From positions 2,314,001 through 2,378,000 of the forward strand of contig OW203737.1 of NCBI GenBank assembly GCA_934045075.1: a stretch of DNA of 64,000 bases. The letters are read 5' to 3'. The notes beneath the pieces were generated by a model. The model saw nothing but the letters and a program-made list of their open reading frames with translations, had not been told where the DNA came from and made no database searches. The position numbers and the translations under genes were made by a program. This document shows, one piece after another, positions 39,539 through 49,308 of this stretch. The first letter of the stretch is position 1; each line of letters begins with the position of its first letter. The DNA comes from Yponomeuta sedellus. Taxonomy: Eukaryota; Arthropoda; Insecta; Lepidoptera; Yponomeutidae.

Positions 39539-39907
39539 AGCGCTCGTGGCCTAGGCGAACCGAGTGATTGGAATCAATCACTTGGTTAAGCAACAACAGG
39601 CGCGGTCAGGTACGGGATGGGTGAGCGTCCCGTGACTACCGCTAGTGGCATTTTTCCGAGCGCTTCCGTGCTTCGCAAGGCACGTTAAGCCGTTGGTGCC
39701 GGCTGTCATATAATGGCAGTCGTTAAGCCATGTCAGAGACCTTATGGGCGGCTTGATAACTTCTAACAGTAAGGCCCGCCACTGTCTTACAATCCTCCAC
39801 CAACCCAGACTTGGCCCCCGTGGTGGAGTATGGCCTAACCTTCCTGCGATGCAGGAAGAGACCCGTGCCCCAGCAGTGGGGACATACAAGGGTTGATAAC
39901 GATAACG
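39539..39907 (+). mobile_element. 5S-SINE, full-length reference copy
   Basis: Its head has GTTAAGCAAC at 39585-39594, GGCGCGGTCAG at 39599-39609 and GGATGGGTGA at 39615-39624, the same order and almost the same spacing as in insect 5S rRNA. The body is complete and the end is GGGTTGATAACGATAACG. No frame in it is coding. Confidence 0.9.
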
Positions 39908-39959
39908 AACAAAAAAAACCTTCACAGAAACCTGTACAGGTTTATCTGTGAGGTGAGTT

Positions 39960-40310
39960 ACTCTTTTTCTAACTTAAGAAATGTTGTTTTAGGGCATGTC
40001 GGCACTTATATGGTTCAGACAAGATTTTTTCAACAAGTTCGGTGGGTAGATCGTTTAAAATCATTGGAAAAATGTACTCCGCTGTAAGAGTCCCATAATA
40101 GTTGTTGTAATGCGGTAAAGTGTAGATACCTAAATAGTTTTTGACTTTTCTATGGATAGCTACGGGATTTTTAATATCCTGTATTTTATCTAGCTTAGAT
40201 ATGTCACGAGCAACTTTCTGTTGTTGATTTACTGAACACTTATCACTGTCAGAATACCAATGAGAAAAATTCGTCAAATCCAATAAATCCAGAGCCAAAT
40301 TCTAAAATTA
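39960..40310 (-). pseudogene. possible LINE or other element C-terminal frame, 109 codons
   Basis: The frame at 39969-40298 reads MALDLLDLTNFSHWYSDSDK, later HRKVKNYLGIYTLPHYNN, YYGTLTAEYIFPMILNDLP and ends HALKQHFLS-stop. The pattern YILPKILN-LP followed by a basic HFL end is like LINE C termini, but I cannot place it with certainty. No ATG-led gene structure or splice signals are obvious. Confidence 0.35.
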
Positions 40311-40605
40311 AACAAAACATATGTTAAACAAGTCCATATCTAAATTCGCAGGTTTCCTCATACTTTTATTCCGCTTACTTTAAAAGTGTAAGAGTAGGTA
40401 ATCCGGCAAAATTAAAAAGTTCCGCTAATCCAAGCGGCTCAGTGAAGACGTTGTAAAAACATCGAATACTTTTGCTTCGCAGGGAAACTTCGCTATCGGT
40501 GCGACTGACGCTTTGCCGCGTAAATTCTGACAACATTACTTAGAAGAACTGATAAAAACCGGAAAGCCAGATATCTATGTGTAGAAGGTCCAGACTTGAC
40601 AACTT
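40311..40605. other. unassigned
   Basis: Nothing is recognised here. Confidence 0.3.
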
Positions 40606-40609
40606 CTTG

Positions 40610-40846
40610 TTAAATAATAATAATAATTAATAAATATTCATGGACATCTTACACAAATCTCGTTAGCCCTATGCCTACTAAGTACAACTAAATGACTTGT
40701 GTTATAGGTGCTAACTCGACGATATATTTAATACAATAAATACATAGATAACATCCAAGATCCAAGACAAACTAGAAAAGTTTGTTTCCTAGTTTGACCC
40801 GGCCGGGGATCGAACCCGAGACCTTCGGTTGCACAGTCAGCGTGCC
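40610..40846 (-). mobile_element. tSINE-C, head replaced by hairpin
   Basis: The minus strand has the B box GGTTCGATCCCCGGCCGGG and the body down to ATGAATATTTATTAATTATT. The A-box end breaks off at 40847 where an inverted-repeat structure begins, with GGCCTCGGTGG of the SINE head reappearing inside the loop. Confidence 0.8.
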
Positions 40847-40960
40847 AAACCTGTCGGATTTGGCCTATGGCCTCGGTGGCCCATAGGTCAAAACCGACAG
40901 GTTTTGTCCTAACATTAGTGAGATCCGGATTCCGAGAGTGACCACCACTCTCGGAATCCG
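40847..40960. repeat. two consecutive hairpins at a SINE junction
   Basis: The first pairs AAACCTGTCGG (40847-40857) with 40894-40904 and CCTATGG (40864-40870) with 40881-40887. The second pairs CGGATTCCGAGAGTG (40926-40940) exactly with 40946-40960. Confidence 0.9.
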
Positions 40961-40974
40961 AATCAGAAGCCCAA

Positions 40975-41066
40975 TGGTTAGAATAGTGGACCCGGAAGCG
41001 AGAGAGCCAGGTTCGTTTCAAAGTGCGGGCATGTACAAATGACTTTGTTTTCAAAGTTTTGTGAAG
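40975..41066 (+). mobile_element. tSINE-A, first part, interrupted by the TIR element
   Basis: A decayed head (GTGGACCCGGAAGCGAGAG) and B box (GCCAGGTTCGTTTC) are followed by GTGCGGGCATGTACAAATGAC. The SINE continues after the 1.57-kb insertion at 42657 with CAATACCACTTGCTAACG. Confidence 0.8.
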
Positions 41067-41075
41067 TTATAGTAG

Positions 41076-42647
41076 GATTCTGAAACCATACGCCGACAGT
41101 CGCTTCGTCGTTGGACTGTCTTCCGATAGAACGTTTCGTCTGTGAGTGTTTCGCTGACAGAACCTTAATTAGTTAATTGTGTAAAATAAGTGCCACTTTC
41201 GTCGCCCTAGAAGTGTGTTCCATCTGTTGTGCCACGATTCAAGAGCATTTTGTGTGAGAGGCACATATGATACATGAACGGTCCTGTCGGCAGCCCGTGA
41301 ACCATTTAGAGGTTTTGTCGGCGAAACACCCGCAAGCGAACGGGCGTATACACGTAGAACGCTGGCAACCGGCGCTCATCTATCAACGCTTATCGGAACA
41401 GGTCCGCGCGTGTAGTCGGCGCAGGCAGTCACTATACATTGTGCCGAACCAGCGCCGACAAGTTCCGACCTGCGCCGTCAAGTTCCGATCTGCTCCGATA
41501 AGCCGCAATTTGCTGTGAATTGCTTGCAGTTTGCATTGCATGCAGTTTGCAAGTCAACGACACTTATTTGGCGTTAATAAAAATTATTTTGACAGTTTGA
41601 TTTCATTAGTGTTCAGTAAATCCACTTTCAAGTCTTGAAGTAAATGATGATGTTCCCCGAAAATTCTTCTTTTTTATTCATGGGACGTACCTGTACTTTG
41701 TTTTCGAATTTTGCAAAACACATTATCTAACAGAAAAAATCTTGGCCAGACGATGTCGATATTTTGCGTGCTACTCAGAGAGACTGCCAGTCGGCTTCTG
41801 CCTGCTTTCTTTGTGTAGCTGTTGCCTGAGCCGACCGGCTCCGATAAGCGCTGGCAGATCGGCGCTGGTAGCCAGCGTTCTACGTGTATACGCCTAAACG
41901 TTCTGTCGGCGAATCGTACATAGTCTAAAGATTGTGTCGACAAATCGTTCATAATTATACTATTTTTATTTTTAATGCACCAACCCGTGATAAGGACAAT
42001 TTTATACAATTAATTGTAAGTGATGCAATTTACTTGAGCCAGATGTCGCTGCCTTTACATAATACAGAGAATAGTGTAGAGAGGTTCGAAATTTCACTGA
42101 TGCCGGTGAGTCGCCCAGTTAGAAAGAGCCAGAGGATAGCCAGAGGTCGCGGGTTCGAATCCCGGCATGGGTGGAATTTTTAGCCTCTAAATATGTTTTT
42201 AAAATTGTCCTTAGCACGGGTTAGTGCATTAAAATAAAAATAGTATAATCATGTGGGTACAGTGATATCATTCCGATGTAAAAACCTAACTGCAAAGTAG
42301 GTAGTTGGGGCTGTAAGTGATGCAATTTACTTAAGCCAGATGTCGCTGCCTGTACGTAATACAGAGAATAGTGTAAAGAGGTTCGAAATTTCACTGATGC
42401 CGGTGAGTCGCCCATTAGCTCAGTTGGAAAGAGCGCTGGCACGAATAGCCAGAGGTCGCGGGTTCGAATCCCGGTATGGGAGGAATTTTTAGCCTCCAAA
42501 AGGTTTTTAAAATCGTTCATAGTCTAAAGATTCTGTCGGCGAATCGTTCATAGTCTAAAGGTTCTGTCGGCGAAACACTCACAGACGAAAGTTCTATCGG
42601 AAGACAGTTCAACGACGAATCAACTGTCGACGTATGGTTTCAGAATC
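41076..42647. mobile_element. 1.57-kb TIR element with 9-bp target duplication (Mutator-like or fold-back class)
   Basis: The ends GATTCTGAAACCATACG are exact inverses. The terminal repeats extend about 90 bp at roughly 92% identity (41076-41166, 42558-42647). TTATAGTAG at 41067-41075 and 42648-42656 is a perfect 9-bp target duplication. The interior has further inverted segments (GTATACACGTAGAACGCTGG at 41345 and its inverse near 41876) and several direct copies of CTGTCGGCGAATCG with TTCATAGTCTAAAG. There is no transposase. About 570 bp are a later FB-tSINE insertion with its target duplication, so the original length was about 1.0 kb. Confidence 0.9.
41954..42509 (+). mobile_element. FB-tSINE dimer, 556 bp, 12-bp target duplication
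   Basis: It has an inverted tail (TTTTTAATGCACCAACCC), then two complete head-to-tail units on the plus strand with cores near 42108-42170 and 42409-42477. The first unit runs through GGGTTAGTGCATTAAAATA and GTATAATCATGTGGGTACAG directly into the leader of the second. The direct repeat AAATCGTTCATA at 41942-41953 and 42510-42521 encloses both, so one event inserted the dimer into the TIR element. Confidence 0.9.
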
Positions 42648-42656
42648 TTATAGTAG

Positions 42657-42900
42657 CAATACCACTTGCTAACGTTGAAGGAAAACTGGAAAAACTGAGT
42701 GACTAACCCCTGGTTTCTGAGACACTAACAAGCCCTTAATCTACTGTTAACAGCTGTCAAGTAGCCAAAAAGCATATAGAAAAAACATTTGACGGCTGAT
42801 AACAGTAGATTAACAGATTGTTAGTGTACGAGAAATTGGGAGTTAAGTGTTCAAATATCTCAGCACTCGAACTTGCCAATCCGCGGTGGGAAGCGCCCTT
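42657..42900 (+). mobile_element. tSINE-A, continuation after the TIR element
   Basis: CAATACCACTTGCTAACGTTG continues the block cut at 41066, followed by AAGGAAAACTGG and AACTTGCCAATCCGCGGTGGG. Between 42725 and 42840 a hairpin-like pair (CTACTGTTAACAGC / ACAGTAGATTAACAG) interrupts it. Confidence 0.7.
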
Positions 42901-43015
42901 ACTCTCTATCTCTGAGCGAAGGGACGTTTATAGGTTACCTACATAATGAAAAAAAAACTGACATGCGGCATCTGAGAAATGAATAATTTTATAAAACTTT
43001 CACCTTTGCATCTAA

Positions 43016-43282
43016 GGAATGAAACCTAACTGCAAAGTAGGTACTCGGGGCTGCAAGTGACGCAAAATACTTCAGCCAGATGTCGCTGAATGTACGTAAT
43101 ACAGAGAATATTGTAAAGAGGTTCGAAATTTCAATGATGCCGGTGAGTCGCCCATTAGCTCAGTTGAAAAAAGCGCTGGCACGGATAGCCAGAGCTCGCT
43201 GGTACGAATCCCGGCATGGGTGGAATTTTTAGCCTCTAAATATGTTTTTAAAATGGTTCTTAGCACGGGTTAGTGCATTAAA
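43016..43282 (+). mobile_element. FB-tSINE, sense copy with leader and tail
   Basis: The leader begins AACCTAACTGCAAAGTAGG and passes GTACGTAATACAGAGAATA. The core (43150-43218) has an A box with a 2-bp change and a B box decayed to GGTACGAATCC. The tail is GGGTTAGTGCATTAAAAAG. Confidence 0.85.
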
Positions 43283-43298
43283 AAGATTTTTTTTTCTT

Positions 43299-43560
43299 CT
43301 ACTTTTTCAGGCTATATTAGTCCACTGCTGGACATAGCCCTCCCTTAATGAGCGCCACAGCGCAAGGTTGTGCCATCATTGGGGTAGTGCCCATAATCCC
43401 CACGCTGGGCATTCGGGTTGGGGATCGCAGTTCGGTGGAATTGTACTGCAGGGGGCGCTGCTGCCCAGCCCCCGGTTTGTGTCCCTTAGTCGCCTTTTAC
43501 GACACCCGCGGGAACAATTTGGGTTGGTGCTATTCTCTAGGCCGACACCACACAGCAATT
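43299..43560 (-). mobile_element. tail-SINE, full-length
   Basis: The minus strand runs from GCTGTGTGGTGTCGGCCTAG to GCTATGTCCAGCAGTGGAC and ATATAGCCTGAAAAAGTAGA. It is the same structure as 54359-54618. Confidence 0.85.
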
Positions 43561-43712
43561 TTTTTTCTGGCTGGCACAAAAATTGTTTTTATCTATTTAT
43601 CTATCTCTCTACATTGATGAAGTCGCAGTAAAGGCGGTTTATCCGGAAATCCTGCCTTAAAACAGTTTTATTTCCATCTTAAGAGTGTCTTATTGGGACC
43701 GACTTTTATAAA

Positions 43713-43850
43713 TAAGACCGCATCAAGGAGGCCTACGGACTTGGCCTCCGTGGTGGAGTATGACCTAGCCTTCCTGCTATGCGGAAGGGACCCGCGCCCC
43801 AGCAGTGGGGCGCGGGTCATCATAACATACAAGGGTTGATAGCGATCGAA
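43713..43850 (+). mobile_element. 5S-SINE 3' scrap with hairpin
   Basis: CTTGGCCTCCGTGGTGGAGT to GGGTTGATAGCG is the SINE end. At 43789-43818 a GACCCGCGCCCCA arm pairs exactly with TGGGGCGCGGGTC, a small inverted duplication inside the SINE. Confidence 0.8.
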
Positions 43851-44410
43851 AAGAGGCATAAGGAGATTATTTTCAAAAAAGACTGAGTGAAAAGAGTGAA
43901 TCTTCCGCAGATATTTATTTTGTGCCTCGAGCAACTTGGTAGATAAAAAGTTCCCGCTCTGAATGAAGAGTCCTTGACGACGCCACTTTCACTCCTCGGC
44001 GAACTGAGTTTTCTATACATTACTAACTTACCTAACCTTAAGACTTAGTATTTGACTTGGGGCTTGATTTTCTTTAACGCTGTGTCTGCTAAGGTGAAAT
44101 TCGAAGTACTATCTCTTATGGAGTATTACATAAGTGCGATGAATAATGGTCACTGACTTTGTTGCTGTCTTAACAGAGACGATTGCTAGTACGATAAAAA
44201 AAGATGGTAGCGCTCGTGGCCTAATCGAACCGAGTGATTGAAATTTTGAAACCGAACAAAAATTTTAAGAAATAAAAAGATACTCAGAGAGTTGGAGTTT
44301 ATTTTCTCGCTTACTTTTTCTCAATTTTTTTCTAAAAAATTATTCATTTTTATATTAAATTTATAAATTAAAAATTTATAAAAAAAAACTCAGCTAAATA
44401 TTGCTATACT
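43851..44410. other. unassigned, with 5S-SINE head scrap at 44208-44245
   Basis: GCGCTCGTGGCCTAATCGAAC and GAGTGATTG at 44211-44241 are the first 35 bp of a 5S-SINE. The rest is AT-rich and unassigned. Confidence 0.55.
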
Positions 44411-44414
44411 ATTT

Positions 44415-44612
44415 TTATTTTTAATGCACTAACCCGTGCTAAGGACAATTTTAAAAACCTATTTAGAGGCTAAAAATTCCACCCATGCCGGGATTCGAAC
44501 CCGCGACCTCTGGTTATCCGTGCCAGCGCTCTTTCCAACTGAGCTAATGGGTGACTCACCGGCATCAGTGAAATTTCGAACCTCTTTACACTAGTCTCTG
44601 TATTATATTATA
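44415..44612 (-). mobile_element. FB-tSINE, sense copy truncated in the leader
   Basis: On the minus strand it starts near CAGAGACTAGTGTAAAGAGG, has the complete core (A box near 44540, B box at 44491-44501) and ends GGGTTAGTGCATTAAAAATA. Confidence 0.85.
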
Positions 44613-44614
44613 TT

Positions 44615-44985
44615 TATATTTGTATTATATTACACTAGTGTCTGATTTCTGATGTAATTTTTTTATCTTTCTCTTCCAAAAGTCACAGCCAAACAGTGAA
44701 ACAAAGACAAAGTGAAGCACTACCAGAAACCATTCGCATCAACCAATATGGAAACGCCACATTGTAATTCATTGAAAACTCGTAAAACTAATCTTGCTCC
44801 AGCGCCGAAGACTTTGCAGTAGGTAACATAAATATTTGATCTTATCATGCGATTGTCGTTGTAAATCGAATGGAGGAGCCTTTAAGAACAGGGCGATGTG
44901 CACTTGCGCACATTTTAAAGCCTAGTTCAGACGACGCGATAATTTTCAGTACAGTATCTATAACATAAAAATAAATAGCTGAATG
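44615..44985. other. unassigned
   Basis: Nothing is recognised here. Confidence 0.3.
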
Positions 44986-44986
44986 T

Positions 44987-45134
44987 GTTGATAAGCTCAA
45001 GTCTCGAGAGCAGCTGAACCGATTTTGCTAATTCTTTTTTTAGAATATTCCTTCAAGTATGGGGATGGTTAAAATAATAACAAAATAAAGAATCGACTGT
45101 TAGGCGGTACGAAGTTCGCTGGGTCAGCTAGTAT
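44987..45134 (-). mobile_element. RTE-type 3' end
   Basis: The minus strand has CTAGCTGACCCAGCGAACTTC, GTACCGCCTAACAGTCGATTC, a segment replaced by ATTTTGTTATTATTTTAACC, then ATCCCCATACTTGAAGG and TTGAGCTTATCAACACATTC. Confidence 0.8.
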
Positions 45135-45139
45135 ATTAT

Positions 45140-45435
45140 GAAGTTGAGTCAACTCAATTAAGGGCTTTCCTTTCAACAGGAGTTAGATAAAAGTTTGGCT
45201 TACTGTTTTATCCATTATTTTTAAGACTTTGTTTCACTGTTTATTCCTAATAATTATGTAAAATTGTGTTATGTTTCATATTACCTGCTACCCTAACTAT
45301 AAATGTATTGCGTGTTGTGATCACCTGCTTGTAGATAGTACACTACAATCCTGTTTTGTAACACTCATATGCTTAACTGACATGCCATAGTGTAACTTTC
45401 TGTTTAGTGATTTTAAAATAAATAAAAGTTTCCTA
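45140..45435. other. unassigned, possible retroposon end
   Basis: The stretch ends AATAAATAAAAGTTTCC like a polyadenylated 3' end, but I recognise no parent. Confidence 0.35.
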
Positions 45436-45449
45436 AATCTATTGCATCT

Positions 45450-45656
45450 TTTTTAAAAACCTATTTAGAGGCTAAAAATTCCACCTATGCCGGGATTCAA
45501 ACCCGCGATCTCTGGCTATCCGTGCCAGCGCTCTTTCCAACTGGCAAGGATAGCCAGAGGCCGCGGTTTCGAATCCCGGCATAGGTCGAAGTTTAGCCTC
45601 TAAATAGGTTTTTAAATATTTCCTTAGCACGGGTTACTGCATTAAAAAAAGAATAT
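45450..45656. mobile_element. FB-tSINE fold-back, 14-bp target duplication, arms share a private change
   Basis: A minus-strand 3' half (AAAACCTATTTAGAGGC to CTTTCCAACTGG) turns at about 45544 into a plus-strand half ending GGGTTACTGCATTAAAAAA. Both arms carry the uncommon base ACCTATGCC / GGCATAGGT in place of ACCCATGCC / GGCATGGGT. The direct repeat AATCTATTGCATCT at 45436-45449 and 45657-45670 encloses the whole. Confidence 0.95.
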
Positions 45657-45670
45657 AATCTATTGCATCT

Positions 45671-46184
45671 ACTACACACCCTCTCTCACATACACACACT
45701 CACTCACACATTTACACACTGAGAGGTCATTATTTACACTATACACACTCTTTCTCTATACTAGATTTATAAGATTTAATTAATAGCTGGAACATAAAAG
45801 ATTGCACTGTATATTCTGTACTAATTTCATCATTTTTTATATACAGACAAATGAAACTGTTTTGATTTGGTCTAAACTTTTTTGTAGCTAGTTCTATCTG
45901 TATATTTTTTCCGGATGGGGGCGCTGTTTGCCGAAGTACAGGTTCACGCCTAGCTTAGCAACAGATGCTACTATTTGCTTTTTGAAAAATGTACCTAGCA
46001 TAATTGCAATTTAAGAAACAATTTGTATGATTTTTTTGGAACAAATGAAAATTCTAAATTCTAAGTTATACAGGGCATCCCATGGCTATGCCACATGGAG
46101 GGATACAACCTTGTGCCGACCAGATGCGAAAAACTAAAAGTACCCACGATACACCACTGAACTTGCCACTTCAGTCTACCCATG
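45671..46184. other. unassigned
   Basis: Short CA-rich patches lie near 45680-45740. Nothing else is recognised. Confidence 0.3.
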
Positions 46185-46440
46185 ACCACGGCTACTGTAA
46201 GGCTGCCGAAACGTCGGGAAATAATGTAATTAATTACCTTTTACACACATACATGACCTCACGCCTGTATCCCAGAGGGTTAGGCAGAGACCAAAGACTG
46301 CCACTTGCCACGATCCTGACAGATAACCTTCGCTTCATCAACGTTCATAAATCGTTGCATGCACGCACACCGGTTCCGGGTACTTTTATCTTATTACCTT
46401 TTACCTAATAAATAAAGGCGATTAGACCCGGTTAATATAT
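46185..46440. repeat. GAAACGTCGG repeat split by a LINE scrap
   Basis: CCACGGCTACTGTAAGGCTG, CCGAAACGTCGGGAAATAATG and, after the insertion, AATAAAGGCGATTAGACCC match the family at 59098-59260 and 60455-60545. The split is at 46245-46392. Confidence 0.7.
46245..46392 (-). pseudogene. LINE C-terminal scrap, 148 bp, 12-bp target duplication
   Basis: The minus strand gives VNVDEAKVICQDRGKWQS-like codons (with changes) and SAYPSGIQA, the RNRRAC-family C terminus. The direct repeat ATTACCTTTTAC at 46233-46244 and 46393-46404 is perfect. Confidence 0.85.
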
Positions 46441-46563
46441 AACTATAATTATTGTAGATTGAACTTTGTACAGAAATAAGACATAATATTATTTAAAAAA
46501 TAATTTAAGCTGCATTCAAAAGATTTTTAAATAGTTACGTGGTTGAACCGGAAACCCACTCAT

Positions 46564-46810
46564 CACATCTGGGGCACGGGTTTCTTCCTGCATCGCAGAA
46601 AGGTTTTTAGAAAACAAAGTCGTGATTTGAACACACACCTCCCGAAGAAAAAGTCGGCATTCTACCACTGTTTTCTACTTTTTCTCTCCACTCCACTGTT
46701 TTCTAAGTTATAAACACTTATGAAGATATAATAACAATTCTACTCCCTAACTGTGAGGGATAACATCGTGAGGAAACCCTAGCGTCTATAGTGTAAAGAC
46801 ACATCACCGC
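46564..46810. repeat. 5S-SINE scrap joined to tSINE-A pieces in both orientations
   Basis: CTGGGGCACGGGTTTCTTCC (46570) is a 5S-SINE tail on the minus strand. A minus-strand tSINE-A head (GTAGAATGCCGACTTTTTC region) follows, then a plus-strand TAACATCGTGAGGAAACCC body (46760-46800). The pieces are rearranged. Confidence 0.6.
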
Positions 46811-47615
46811 TTGCTACGCACAATGGCCCAACTATGAGGCCAAGTGCTGAAATCTCAGGCCTACTGATGTAAATTCATCGCGCCATTCTTCAGCATACAA
46901 CCCAGAATAGCGACAAGAGTCGAGAAGTTTCTCTAATCGCAGACAAGTTAATTGAGCTGTCTGAACAGTTCTAAAGAGTCTACGTGCAATTGCGAACTCG
47001 CGAGGGTCGATTTTTACGAGCTATAAACCTGCATTGCTCTGCCTTAGGTCATGCATTTAGAGTGCATTCTGTGAGCCAGAGCTACAAGCTTCGCTCCTTA
47101 TTGGTTTCTTTTATTTGATACTATTTTATTGTAAAGGATGGCCTCCGCACGTATTGAGAATTTGCGGTCCGTTGGAAAAATTTCGATCGACGTCTGGTTG
47201 ATTTTGTGCCGTAAATCCTATGTTTAAAGGCCATTGCTGAAAGAGTTAATCTGACTGCACTTAGCTAGAAGAAAATACTCTCTCAGTATTAAGCTCGCCT
47301 TTGTACAAATATGCTTATTGTGCAATAAATAATTTTCTAATACTAATTCATATTCGGAGCTGACTAGCAACCTTAGCTAGACGGAGGAGAAACAAAATTA
47401 AGAAGAAGAAAAACAATTAGGACAGGCACAATACCCCACAATTCTGAAAGGTCCGGTGAAATTTAAGATGGGCACTCTCCTCATCAATACGACTGATTAT
47501 TATTATACGACCAAAACTGAAATATCGAAAAGATAGCATTAACTATAAGAATGTTGTATGGAACAATACAACATATTTTTAGCTGCATGATAGTTTTCTC
47601 CAGTTTTTTTAAATT
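46811..47615. other. unassigned
   Basis: No frame or known repeat is visible. It may be unique intergenic sequence. Confidence 0.35.
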
Positions 47616-47617
47616 AC

Positions 47618-47934
47618 CATTGTAATGATGTTACACTCTTAACGGTCACAACTAGTTTTGACTGCTAAAAATAGACAAAAGTACTTTTGTCCAAGGCTAA
47701 CATTTGAAATACCAAATGATAAAAACACCCAAAATGATGTATTACTCAATCTGCGACAGCAAAAATATACGTGTGACGAAGCGCGTAGCGTAGTGCAGCG
47801 CGAAGGAGCGTGTTAGGTTGACTATGTAAGACCGAAAATCAACTCGACATTGTTGGATACATATTAGAATTTTACTTTATATTTCTGCAGTCAAAACAAA
47901 TTTTGACCGTTTAAGACTTCTGACTGTAACAATG
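47618..47934. mobile_element. MITE-like element, about 317 bp
   Basis: The ends pair over about 36 bp: the left TCTTAACGGTCACAACTAG, TTTTGACTGC and the right GCAGTCAAAAC, ACCGTTTAAGA. An exact palindrome GACAAAAGTACTTTTGTC lies at 47674-47691. The target duplication is unclear. Confidence 0.55.
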
Positions 47935-48685
47935 CCTTTTTTAACCATTTATATTCATTAGAGTCCCTTGTATTTTGTTATTACACAAAGGGCGACTCGT
48001 GCCAAGTTAGTGGATAAGGAAGTAACTAAATACGTATCCAGCGATAATAGAATATAGTCCCATCAGATTAATTCGGGGAATAAATATGGCGGTGCTTTTA
48101 TTGGCTTTCCGCTCACCCACTTCTTCTTTCTGTATTCGCACGCACTAGTACCTATAGCTGACTTACCCCCGGTATCTCGTACGCAAGCCAGGCTCGGATT
48201 TAGGGGGCGAAACAGGGCACGACTACCTGAGGGGGCGCCTAATTCATGAACGCATTCAGACGTTTACATCACGGGAGAAAAATCATAGCTGTAGCCAGAA
48301 AAAATAATGTTAACATTCAACAGCAAAAATTGCCTACAAAAAACGTACCGTATTGTGTTTTCATATTCGTGGTTTCAATTATTCGTATTGTTTGTCCATA
48401 CAGACGTATTAGCAAAGTTTCATTACGATCTCGTTTGTAAATAAAAACTAAACTACGTTTGTCTGGAAGTTGCTCCTTGAGGGAGACGATTAAGTAGCTA
48501 TCTTTTTACAGTCAATACATATCGATTAACATTGTTTTCATCCGTTCTCCAACAATAGGCGAAGCAAATTTTGACAACTTCGGCTATACCACTAAATCAA
48601 ATTTTAAGTTTTAGACTATCTTTAGACGCAAAATTTAACCTTTTTTAATATTGCAGAAACAATATTTTCAGTCCAACGTACCGAT
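47935..48685. other. unassigned
   Basis: A 64-codon frame (48246-48440) is not recognised. CGGATTTAGGGGGCGAAAC near 48195 is of a kind seen in decayed elements. Confidence 0.3.
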
Positions 48686-48689
48686 TCCG

Positions 48690-49285
48690 AGCTACAATCA
48701 CAAAACTGAAAAAAGTGCGAAAACTTCGCGGGTTTTGGCCCCTAAAAGTTAAGCTCACCTCCTGGGACCGTGCAAACCCAGATTACATGCATTTAGGACC
48801 AAATGAAGGAATTAAAATTATATCCAGCTTTCTCGAAATTAATTCCTGGAAATGTTTTAATTTGATTGACCTACAAAATGTTGATCAAATTTCAACTAAT
48901 TTTTGCAAACCTTCAAAATTCAAACAACAAAACATAAGGAAACAAAGAAATTGGAGAAGAAAAAAAGCCGCCTAGTTTCCAACAAAAACGGTGAATAGAG
49001 AACAAACTGAAAGAAGCACTAAACATTTGTGGGAACTCTTCAGTCCAAAAGATGCCTCTAGACTAGATTGTACAGAATAATAAGTTACGAGTACCTAATC
49101 AATTGCAATAATTGTAACTTTGAATTGTAATTGTAACCTTAGCATGAAGTCCATACATTTTTTGATTGCGTTGTATCTATAGGCGGGAATCTGTTATTAG
49201 CTCTTAGTAACCTATTTCTTCTACTAGCATAATTTTGTAAGCTGATGATTCTCCAAACTGTATAAATAAATAAATAAATAAAATA
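48690..49285 (+). pseudogene. possible retroposed 3' end with (TAAA)n tail
   Basis: A frame at 48715-48975 reads KLRGFWPLKVKLTSWDRANP and later KIISSFLEINSWKCFNLID and ends in a basic RRKKAA. About 300 bp of non-coding sequence follow, ending CTGTATAAATAAATAAATAA. The shape, coding end plus untranslated region plus TAAA tail, suggests a LINE or processed pseudogene. I do not recognise the protein. Confidence 0.35.
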
Positions 49286-49308
49286 ATAAATCGCTTTAAT
49301 TATTTAAA

